The notes under the pieces are model-generated. The model was not told where the DNA came from. It ran no database searches and saw nothing but the letters and a program-made list of their open reading frames with translations. 64,000 nt of DNA from Adiantum capillus-veneris (lineage: Eukaryota > Streptophyta > Polypodiopsida > Polypodiales > Pteridaceae): NCBI GenBank assembly GCA_014529385.2, contig CM043966.1, positions 99,276,087 through 99,340,086 of the forward strand. Direction: 5' to 3'. A program made the translations under genes and the position numbers. Shown here in pieces: positions 44,895 to 53,028 of this stretch (its first letter is position 1; each line of letters starts with the position of its first letter).

Positions 44895-45403
44895 TGTCAT
44901 AAAATATAAACTCTACCTTTACCAAATGATTTTCTCATATTAAACTGATCATTTAATATGGGAAGATAAAAGGGGAACAAGAGTTAGGATATAGATATGT
45001 GCTTCTAGACCTATCAGCAGGGGACCAAAAGGAGAGATTGTTGCATCTCAATAGGGGTCCAAAAGGAGACGGTCTACCAAAGAGCAATGTGCAATAAGTG
45101 CTTCTAGACTTATCTCAGCAGGGGACCAAGAGGAGAGATGTTTACATCTCAATAGGGGTCCAAAAGGAGATAGTCTATCAAAGAGCAATGTGCATCTAAT
45201 GGAGCTTAAAAGACCTTAGGGTTAGCTTCACTAAAGCCTCCAAAGTTTAGTATTAAAAGTCCTTAGACCTAGGAACTTTAGGTACTTTAGTCCTTAGGCA
45301 AGCTAGGCATGTGCTTGGGGTGCTTGTCGTGCTTGATGACTAAGGTGCTTAACGTGCTTGATTATAAGGTTCTTGAGTGCTTGTGCTGCTTGATGACTAA
45401 GGT
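44895..45403 (+). repeat. Partial 3' LTR of element B
   Basis: Starts TGTCATAAAATATAAACTC and shares the AAATGATTTTCTCATATTAA block with family A. It contains a 99-bp tandem duplication (units about 45001-45099 and 45100-45193, each starting GCTTCTAGAC) and minisatellite-like GACTAAGGTGCTT wording also seen in the solo LTR at 3722-5318. It breaks off at about 45403 against a copia fragment. Confidence 0.85.
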
Positions 45404-45835
45404 GGAGGAAACTCTGTTTTTTGATGGAGCACATAATTCAAAAAATTGGATGGTTGTCATGCAGTCAGAATACGATGCACTTATAGAGAATGACACATGG
45501 AATTTTTGTGATTTTTCTCTCGACAAAAAGGCCATTGGTACGAAGTGGGTTTACAAGTTGAAACGTAAGCCGGATGGTGAGATTGATTGCTATAAGGCTC
45601 GACTTTTTGCAAAAGGTTTTTGCACAATAGAAAGGCATAGATTATGACGATACTTTTGCTCCTACTTGTCATGTGGTAGCTGCTCAGTTTCTATGTGCAT
45701 TGGCAACTCATTTTGGATGGATGTACACCAATCAGGAATTGTTACTGCTTTCTTGAATGGTGATATATTTGAGGAAGTTTATGTAACGCATTCTTGTGGT
45801 TTTGTCAAGAAAAAACAAGACAATAAACATTAGGA
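45404..45835 (+). pseudogene. Ty1/copia RT fragment D
   Basis: Short copia RT piece: WMVVMQSEYDALIENDTWNF, KKAIGTKWVYKLKRKPDGEI, YKARLFAKGF, a frame change at about 45630, YDDTFAPTCHVV, then AFLNGDIFEEVYV near 45750. It differs in wording from element C. Ends and orientation of the parent element are unknown; it is fused to the broken LTR of B. Confidence 0.82.
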
Positions 45836-46022
45836 AGGGAATGGGGTATAGGAGGGCCTCTTTATTTGGTAGTTTAAGGAAATGCTTAAAGATTTTGACC
45901 AAGCCTAAAAGAGAGGGAAAAAAAGGCCTATGCTGAGATTTTTAAAAATACCATTTGTATATTTTGTATTTTGAAAATAGGCTATTTTAACACAAAAGAG
46001 AGGTGGGTAATTGAATTTTAAA
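45836..46022. other. AT-rich spacer left of the transposase-like gene
   Basis: No coding sense. If the following three-gene region is one element, its left terminus should lie here or in the next 200 bp. I searched by eye for a match in inverted orientation to 52450-53000 and found none. Confidence 0.4.
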
Positions 46023-46578
46023 ATGTCTTTTCCCCATCTCTCTCCTCTCTCTCTAACATATAAAACACTCTCTCTCACTTAGTTCTAATTAAAAGAAGCA
46101 CTTTTCAGCCCCCTTGCCAAAAAAGAAAATTTTGCATATTCTCTCACTGTATTCTCTCTCTAAAATGTGAGCCAACTCTTTCTCTTTCCCCCCCTTTTCT
46201 CTCTTGTCACTTCCACCTCCCAATCATCAAGAGGACATTCTATGTTGCCTACATCTAACATAAAGCGCCGATCCTCAGCTCTACTCTCTCTCTCCCCCCC
46301 CCTCTCTCTCTCTCTGTGTCCACAGCTTCAGGTGAGAGCAATGGAGAGCTCCATTACCTCTATGTGCAGCTGCATTTCTCTCTCTAAAGCTCTCATGATC
46401 AATATTTTGAATTCAAAGGAGATTGAGCTACACTCCCTCTCTTTCTTCCCTCCACAACATAATCCTTTTCTACTATCTCTGAGTACCTTTCACTTTTTCT
46501 CTCCATAGCCAGCTTTCCTTGCTTGCAGCAGTCACAATTACACAGTCTCTCACTATTTTTCTTGATTAGCTAACAAAC
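46023..46578 (+). promoter_or_regulatory. Putative promoter and CT-rich leader
   Basis: A TATA-like ACATATAAAACAC at about 46055-46067 is followed by CT-rich sequence (46070-46320), the pyrimidine-patch pattern of plant core promoters and 5' leaders, and then by the ATG at 46579. A 113-codon frame at 46167-46508 is compositionally biased Ser/Leu/Pro and probably not coding. Role inferred from position. Confidence 0.4.
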
Positions 46579-48204
46579 ATGTCATTCAATCGCCCTCCAC
46601 TGCAAGACATTACTAATAGGCCAAACCGATATTGATTAAACGCTGATTTGGAGCAGGAGTACGCTATTGTGCGACTTGGCACATCAAATCCCAATGTTGC
46701 AGATCGGCTACAAAGCATTGGGTGCAAGGCAATCAACTTATGGGTTGATGGACACATTTATCCAGGTGATCCAACGACTAATGCACCACTACCCTTTCGT
46801 AATGTCACTGAGCTTCTGCGTTTTATTGGAGATGGAAGAGACGGACTGTTTCGCTACTACTCGAGATTGTATTCAGCTTTTGTCAATGAAAGGGAAGCAA
46901 GTAAACATCTTGGCTGCCTATTCATCACTACAAGAGAAGTCTGCGAAAGATCTATAGCAAGTTAGAGAGGAAGCCAACAAGAAGATGAAGCAATTGAACG
47001 ATGAGATGGCGAATCTCAATGAAAAAGTATAGCAACAAAAAAAAGAGCAGGAGCATCGACTAGACAATTATGTTCAACCATAACACACTTCACAAAATAT
47101 GCGTCGGCGAATTGATCATCTCACACACATTCTCCTCGGCTACCACATTCATAAGCGCAAGAGACAAGCGATGTCCTTGCTATCCTCAAGTGGTGGAGCT
47201 TGAAAGAAACGTGTCCGTCAAACTCGGTAAGAATACTGATGCAAGATTCTGTAGGTTGGTGTAACAGTAATTCAATAGGCAGAAACTTGGCTCGAATGAT
47301 GATGGGAATTGATCCCGATGCTCAAACAACCGGACGTGCTCTGCTGCACCATATCATCAAGCCAAAGGAGTTGGTTGAGCTAATTCCATCCAACTCTGGC
47401 ATTGCTTATGTTTTGTGGTAGAAGTATTTCAATGAGCTAAAGAGCATTGTGTCACCTCAAGAGATGATGGAGGTATGTGACAACGCAGGAATAAGTTTTA
47501 AGGCCTATAAATCTTTGTATAGAAGTGTCACACTCGGTCATCGGACAAAAGATTTGTTTCAATTTTTGCCAACGCCTTACAGTGTCAGTGTTGCAAAAAA
47601 TTGCACCAATAATGATGTTGCAAGCTTGTTGGGCGGATTTCAATATGTGGAGGATGACATGCCATTAGAAGACAACAAATTCTTTCGCTACAACGAGTCA
47701 ACAATGTGTATGTTGACTTGTTGAAGCTCCAAGACTCAATGATAATATTTTATGGGTTGACACAAGAAGAGTGTGATGGGAAAGTGATATTTGTTATGAA
47801 GATTGATGAGTGCCAAGTTGTTAAAGGTCAACGGCTCAAAAGGGTAAGTGTTATGTTGATGCGCAAGGCCTTGGGTGTCGATATGGAGCTAAATGCCAAT
47901 GAGAAGGGAAACACTTGTTTAGGTGTTCAGTCAAAGAAAAATATTTGGTGACTGACAGCTTTTCATCTCCCACATGAGACACATGAGACTATGACATGGT
48001 ATTTCAATCACAAAACAATCGTTAATGTCATTCGACAACAGCAAGAAGGACACAGATTGCATGTTTCAGATCTTAGAATGTTCCAAGTTGAGTGGCATTT
48101 GACAGGAGACTTGAAAACACTCAAGTGTATAATAGGGTGCAAGCAAGGTGCAATGACCCTCTTTCCATGCATTTATTGCTGCCACAGTAAAGTCTCAAAT
48201 GGGA

Positions 48205-48320
48205 AGTGTTGGCAAGGGTGCAAAAGCCAGCAAGTCAAAAGGTGGTAAGGGTAAGGGAGACAAAATTACAACCAACTCTGCAAAAGGTGTACCCACTACA
48301 CCAGCAGTGGGTAAAGCACT
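48205..48320 (+). other. Lys/Gly/Ser-rich linker inside the transposase-like protein
   Basis: Encodes GSVGKGAKASKSKGGKGKGD and then TTNSAKGVPTTPAVGKAL, a basic, disordered stretch between the CxxCxH motif and the conserved HVCTLHARL block. The wording resembles histone tails, but low-complexity basic linkers are common, so no homology is claimed. Confidence 0.55.
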
Positions 48321-48926
48321 ACAACAATGGTTTCAAGGTATCCTCAGTTGTGACCAGCAAGTACCCCCTAATCGAAACATGGATGATCCAAATTGGGATC
48401 CTATTCTTCCAATACCATTGATAAATGTGCATGTGTGCACCCTTCATGCCCGTCTATGAATTCTTGACAAGTTGCTTATGTTCCATATTAATTACACTTG
48501 GAATATGGAGCATGCAGAAAGAAGAGAAGTGTGTATACGAGAACTCGAATCTATTCTATCGAGAGTTGGTCTACATGGGGGTGCAGTTGAGCTATCAAAG
48601 GACAAGAAGGCGTCTAGAAGTACACAAGATCGCCCTAATAAAGTCTCTATGGGTGGTAGTAAAGCTAGAGATTTGCTTTCAAACTATTCAGACTTCTAAA
48701 GTCCCAGTTGTGGAAAAAGGTGTGTGACATTACCACCTACAAAGGTAATGAAGCAGCCCTAGGAATTAAGCGTGCTCGTGTGTGGCAGTCTACTGATGAT
48801 ATTTTCCGTCTTCTCAAAAAGGCAAAGCTAACCGATGATGAGATATCCACCCTAAACTTTGTAATCAATAGTTTTACAACACAAATGTTGGATGCTTGGG
48901 GGGAGACACACATAACACATTACATG

Positions 48927-48997
48927 GTGTGTTGAACATTTGATATTTTCAATCGAAATACATCTATATGCAAAACTAAAGTTTTTTTTTTTTTTAG
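48927..48997 (+). other. Intron in the transposase-like gene
   Basis: 71 bp, starting GTGTGTTGAACATTTG and ending in a T-run plus AG. Splicing joins HITHYM to HILFAHSAFF in one open frame, whereas reading through meets a stop after three codons. GT-AG ends, AT-rich body and frame restoration make this convincing. Confidence 0.8.
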
Positions 48998-49267
48998 CAC
49001 ATTCTTTTTGCACATAGTGCATTTTTTCTCGACACTTATGGTTCATTAGGCATTTGGAGCAGCCAAAGAATGGAGCGCTCACACTATCAAGAAAAAGCAT
49101 TGTATTTTAAAAATACACGACATGGAGGTGGAAGAAAAAAGAGCAATTTCCTTCACGAGATGTTCAATTGGTTCTATAGAGTTTTAGCAGGGGGAGAGAG
49201 AAAGAAGACAAGAGAACAAAGAAGTTTAAAATGTAAAATAGAAAAAGTGGTTAGCTTGAGGCAATAA

Positions 49268-49545
49268 CAATCATATCATGCTTCGAGTGCAAAAGATCGA
49301 TTCCGACCCTGGTTGGAGACAAGGCAGCGTGATGGCAGGCGTTGGGTGGAAATTTAATCTCCTTTTGACACCAACCATTTCTATTGTAAACATGCATTGT
49401 CATGCAAAGTGATTTGTAAAAGCGACAACTATTAGTCCCATGGCTCAAGTTTCGTTTATTTTGGAGTCTTTTTTTATTTTTGAGTGATATTTTCTAATTT
49501 TAAAAAAAAAGTTTAAGTACTATATAAGTCAAAACTCACAACTTA
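49268..49545. other. Spacer between transposase-like and H3-like genes
   Basis: No usable frame. It ends TGTTTGCACATTTTAG at about 49560-49575, which could be a splice acceptor for the next gene, implying an upstream exon or leader intron I could not identify. Confidence 0.4.
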
Positions 49546-50785
49546 ATGTACGTTTCTTGTTTGCACATTTTAGAAGATACTCTCAAGCCTAAACGTACAC
49601 GCACTCATATCTTGCACAACATGGACGATACACAAGAGCACACCACCACGCACAACAATGACACCACTGCCACCACTGACAACACTGAAAATCCACAACC
49701 AGCACCTCATACAGAATCCACCACTTCAAATCCACGATCTCAACCACAAGAACCAGCTCTAAACACCCAACCGCTCCCCCAACCTTCGACTACAGAGGAT
49801 CAAAACACCATACGGTAGATTTTTGTTGATCTCCAACTACTATAGCATGCGTATCACATACCTCTACCGGAGCTCGGACCATTTGCAGCTCTTAACAGAC
49901 CAACACAAAAAAACAAGACCTGGAGCTCAAGCAACGGCAGCAACTAGAGATCAAGTAACGGCAACGCCTGAAGCTCAAGCAATGACTGCACTTGAAGCTC
50001 AAGCAACCACTACTACGCCGCAAAAATTCCTCCCATGAGTCAAACAAAGGGTGATCAAAGTAATACCCGGTGATCCTGTTTCAATAGCACGAGATGCCAA
50101 GAGGAGGAAGAGAATGAGAGAGTTAGAAAAGAAAGAGGTAGCATATAGAAAAGCACAGAAATTGCATGAAGAACAAAGAAGGCAGAGAGAGCAGGAAGAA
50201 TGGAAGAGAGCGGAGATTGAGAGAGACCACTTGGCTAATTTACAAGCACGAGCAGAGGCCGAGAGGAGAGCAGAAGAGGATAGAGCTCATGCCGCCCAAC
50301 AAGCCAAGGTTGGGAGCTCCATACCTTCAAAAATTCCTCAGGCAGCAAAACAATATGCGAAAAAGATAAAGGACAAGCTCACACCTGAAGAGCAACAAGC
50401 CCAGGAAGAGAGGAGGAAAAAGTACAAAAATGACCCTCCTCAATGGGCCAGACAAGCGGCTCCTCCACCACCGCCAACATCGATGGAAGCCTGGCACAGT
50501 TACTCTACGTGAGATCCAAAAATATCAAAAGAGCACGGAGCCAATAATACCAAAGGCAGCTTTCTCTCGGGTGGTAAGAGAAATTATGGAGGAATGTTTA
50601 TATTTTGTGACATGTATCCAGCGTGCGGCTCTTTTGGCTTTACAAGATACCACCGGGACATTTTGGTGCAGTTATTCCAAGATGGCATGTCTTGTATGGT
50701 GCATGCAAAGCAAGTTACTCTAAAAAATATAGATCTAGCTCTAGCGCTCAATCTGAAGAATGAAGGGTGCCTCCATAAGAATTAG
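49546..50785 (+). pseudogene. Histone H3-fold protein with long coiled-coil N-terminus (decayed)
   Basis: N-terminal part (ATG 49621): a Thr/Asn/Pro/Gln-rich acidic stretch (MDDTQEHTTTHNNDTT) to a stop at 49816, a decayed Leu/Lys/Gln repeat (49915-50030), then a strongly charged coiled coil in one frame (50051-50510: RKRMRELEKKEVAYRKAQKL, RAEAERRAEEDRAHAAQQAK). In a second frame from about 50420 come a basic tail and the H3 core: HRWKPGTVTLREIQKYQKST (50478-50537), IIPKAAFSRVVREI, then RAALLALQDTTG. After one frame change near 50660: LVQLFQDGMSCMVHAKQVTL, IDLALALNLKNEG, stop 50783-50785. By eye 23 of 32 residues from PGTV to VREI equal canonical H3. H3 pairs with H4 in nucleosomes; what this protein did is unknown. 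Confidence 0.85.
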
Positions 50786-50931
50786 TTTCCCCATGTAACC
50801 TCTATTTATGAGATCTGTAATCTTTCGATATAATATAAACGACTCAATTTTCTACCATTCGGTGTAACTCTAATAGTTAATTGTGTACTTTCTATTGTTG
50901 AAGTATTTGAATTAATCAAGTAGTTAGATTT

Positions 50932-51338
50932 CACCTCCTCGATCATCCAAGCACCCGTCTGACGTGGACGCCTACTGTGAATATTTTGCAAAACGGAGCC
51001 GTTTCAGGTGCGTACGAAGGCCGTGGGACAACCAAAAGCCATGCCAATGAACAAAGACATGGAACGGGCCAAAAAAATGCCCTGTGCACCACGACGTGCA
51101 TGGGACAGTTTTGACCTGGTCAAAACTACCCCATGCGTACCGTGGCGCCCACGTCAAAACTGCCCCATGCGTGTCGTGACACACAGGGTATTTTTTTGGT
51201 CCGTTCCACATTGCTAGTCATCGGCATGACTTTTGGTCATCCCACGGCCTCCGTACGCACCCAAAACGGCTCCGTTTTGCAAAATATTCACCGGTAGGCG
51301 TCCCACGTCAGACGGGTGCTTGGATGGTTGAGGAGGTG
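50932..51338. repeat. 407-bp near-perfect inverted repeat (foldback or MITE-like)
   Basis: Left arm 50932 to about 51118 starts CACCTCCTCGATCATCCAAG; right arm about 51152-51338 is its reverse complement with scattered differences (for example GACGTGGACG versus GACGTGGGACG). Spacer about 33 bp. Arms share CAAGCACCCGTCTGACGTGG and AATATTTTGCAAAACGGAGC. No target duplication is clear (flanks TTAGATTT and TGGACGCG). It separates the two convergent genes. It may be a foldback MITE that inserted there or a structural part of the host element. Confidence 0.9.
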
Positions 51339-51455
51339 TGGACGCGTTGAAGAAAAAGATTTATTGGTCAATATGTGCAATAGAAAAAAAAAGTACATGA
51401 AGTAAAAAACAAAATACAAAAGACAAAATTATTGTATATTACTCTGGATATTACA

Positions 51456-52450
51456 TCATGGCTGGTTGGTTTTCTTATAAATTACATCTTTTGGTATAGG
51501 GCGAATAATCGACTTGACACCAAAGGTTTTGACAATATTCTTTGGGTTTGTCACCCCTTGACCTAAGCTTAAGGCACAATGGGAGAGGACTGACCCTGGG
51601 TGCTTTTCTGTAAAGACATACAATGCTGTCTCTCGGTCCACCAAGATACACTTGTGAGCATTACAGGTAAGGGAATCTTCAGCAAGGATGGCACTTAATG
51701 CCTTACACTTGAGCAGCTCCATAGTACCATGCTTGGAGAACTGTGTGTATAAAACTCGAAGAACAGATGGATCCAGATGGCCAAGGTAGTGCCACAGGGA
51801 GCTATCTCTACCCATAGGATTGTTGCACGAACCTCCAGTACGTATTGCAAACTTATCAACATGGTATGCAGCCTGCAAAACATTTTAAACAACTTCAACA
51901 CTTGCTATAGGATACAATCGATAAAGTTAAAAAGTGGTTACCTCAGTTTCCTCATCCATCTCTTCAAGAGTTTTCCTTGTAGGGTCCATGCTAGAGCGAT
52001 CTTCTCCACTCATAATGATCAGCGGTTTGTGTGGAAGAAAAGCGCTTTCCGGGATGCTTTCATAAAATGAGGCACATGATTTGATTTCCATAAGTGTATT
52101 TGCCACGGTTTGTACCAAATTCTGTTCGTTTTCACTAGGGAGGAATGAGAGGCTTGGTGGGAGACCTTGGTCTTCAAAGTCAATTTGAAAGTTGACCTTC
52201 TCTTACTTTCCATTGGGATCTTTCATGCCCGCATAGATAGCCAGCACTGAGAGCGATTCATCTTCTCTGAGTCCTAATGTCTTTGCAATGTCATCAAGGA
52301 ATAAGAAGTGACGACCATCCACCACCACTGCATGCAAAGTGAGAATTTGTGGATAATACAACACATCGTGAGTTAACAGCGCTCACTTCCCTCCTTCTCG
52401 CGCTTCCTATTCCCTCCCCAGTTGTCACATTGCAGTGCTGTCTGTTGCAT
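51456..52450 (-). CDS. Three-exon gene of unknown function (one premature stop)
   Basis: Minus strand. Exon 1 52450-52387 (ATG; MQQTALQCDNWGGNRKREKE), intron 52386-52328 (GTGAGC...GCAG, 59 bp), exon 2 52327-51942 (VVDGRHFLFLDDIAKTLGLR, IYAGMKDPNGK then a TAA, PPSLSFLPSENEQNLV, NTLMEIKSCASFYESI), intron 51941-51873 (GTAACC...TTGCAG, 69 bp), exon 3 51872-51456 (AAYHVDKFAIRTGGSCNN, SLWHYLGHLDPSVLRVLY, KALSAILAEDSLTCNAHK, FGVKSIIRPIPKD, stop TGA). Both introns keep the frame. Exon 3 is open over 138 codons and only one stop occurs in about 290 codons, so it is better preserved than its neighbours. No domain recognised; mixed alpha/beta composition, no membrane segments. Confidence 0.6.
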
Positions 52451-53010
52451 TGCAACCGCAGGTAAGAGCTCTACGCGTTGGCGTAACATTTCATGGTAAT
52501 CCGTAGCTTTTGACGTCATCGGCCCGTGGCCTAATTTCATCATAAGTAGAAATTTAAGCTAGAAAATCATAAAATAAGTATAGGCGGGGTATTGGGGCAT
52601 CATTGCTAAGCATTTAGATGCATCATGGGTCGAAAACGACTAGGTCAAAAACTCACTGCTGTTAATAATCATGATTTTTGCACTTGACCTAAAGTGAGAT
52701 TTGAAACCATAAGCATGTGTGCTTAGGTCTTATAAACATGTCCTAGAAGTTTCTTAACATTTGGATGTCGTTTGATGTTGTAACAATTATGATCTGTTGC
52801 CAATTAGCGACTAGCTTTTGATGATTTTGGTCATTTGAGTGTAGCTTGATTTAGATGCGAGTTGTCTATTGTTCTCCAAGATATTGACAAACTCTTGTAG
52901 CCTCTATGCACTAGTTGAGTCAGCTTCGTCCCATGGATTGACAATTATGTTTGTGGTTCTCGCTATGTCTGCAATAAGATAGGAGTGAAGTTAGAAAACT
53001 GTCCCATATT
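52451..53010. other. Probable 5' LTR region of element E
   Basis: Non-coding. Its right end abuts a gypsy primer site at 53011, so part of it should be the 5' LTR, ending near TGTCCCA (53000-53006). The LTR start cannot be fixed because the partner lies outside the window. It also contains whatever boundary separates element E from the three-gene region. Confidence 0.45.
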
Positions 53011-53028
53011 TTGCGCCACTGCCGGGGA
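53011..53028 (+). other. Primer-binding site of gypsy element E
   Basis: TTGCGCCACTGCCGGGGA, close to the TGGCGCCGTTGCCGGGGA primer site of plant Athila and Tat gypsy elements. It sits at the expected distance upstream of leader and gag. Confidence 0.75.

Larger units (their letters stand above)
40567..45403 (+). mobile_element. Older chromovirus-like gypsy element B (3' part)
   Basis: Diverged relative of family A, host of the A1 insertion. From left: gag from the EPKRRGHQKSY position, protease, RT, RNase H, integrase, chromodomain-like end, 3' untranslated part and the first about 509 bp of its 3' LTR (44895-45403). Its 5' LTR and gag start are missing, since copia C lies where they should be. 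Many stops, frameshifts, a deletion of the RT catalytic block and an integrase deletion show it is the oldest layer of the nest. Confidence 0.88.
46579..49267 (+). pseudogene. Large DDE-type transposase-like gene (decayed)
   Basis: Starts MSFNRPPLQDITNRPN at 46579 (stop at 46633), then EQEYAIVRLGTSNPNVADRL and VTELLRFIGDGRDGLF, a coiled coil near 46960-47060 (EEANKKMKQLNDEMANLNEK), then ARMMMGIDPDAQTTGRALLHH, SPQEMMEVCDNAGIS, LGHRTKDLFQFLPTPYS. The catalytic-type region follows: FVMKIDECQ (candidate first Asp, about 47798), WHLTGDLKTLKCIIGC (candidate second Asp, about 48105), FPCIYCCHSK (CxxCxH), a Lys/Gly-rich linker, HVCTLHARL, and after an intron at 48927-48997 a 90-codon open end with LGIWSSQRMERSHYQEK, NTRHGGGRKKS and EMFNWFYRVL. 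CxxC-H motifs after the second Asp are known in hAT-, MuDR- and CACTA-like transposases. I cannot name the superfamily. At least six stops or frameshifts. Confidence 0.6.
46023..52450. mobile_element. Candidate DNA transposon or virus-like element with three genes
   Basis: Proposed unit: transposase-like gene (+, 46579-49267), histone H3-like gene (+, 49546-50785) and a convergent three-exon gene (-, 52450-51456). Reasons to group them: contiguity without intervening retroelement debris, similar decay level, similar short GT-AG introns of 59-71 bp, and compact convergent layout. No terminal inverted repeats or target duplications were found, and the 407-bp inverted repeat lies inside, so the boundaries are guesses and the genes could be unrelated neighbours. 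Confidence 0.45.

Noticed and set aside
46167-46508. Small protein gene with Ser/Leu-rich frame
   Set aside because: Composition follows the CT-rich leader; no start context or domain supports it.
50420-50785. Recent processed pseudogene of the host canonical H3 gene
   Set aside because: Too many replacements across the core, different loop lengths, and an upstream coiled-coil region that is not H3-derived; no poly-A or target duplication seen.
49546-50785. Ribosomal or chaperone protein suggested by the Lys/Glu-rich coil
   Set aside because: Generic charged coiled coil; the only specific signal is the H3 core downstream.
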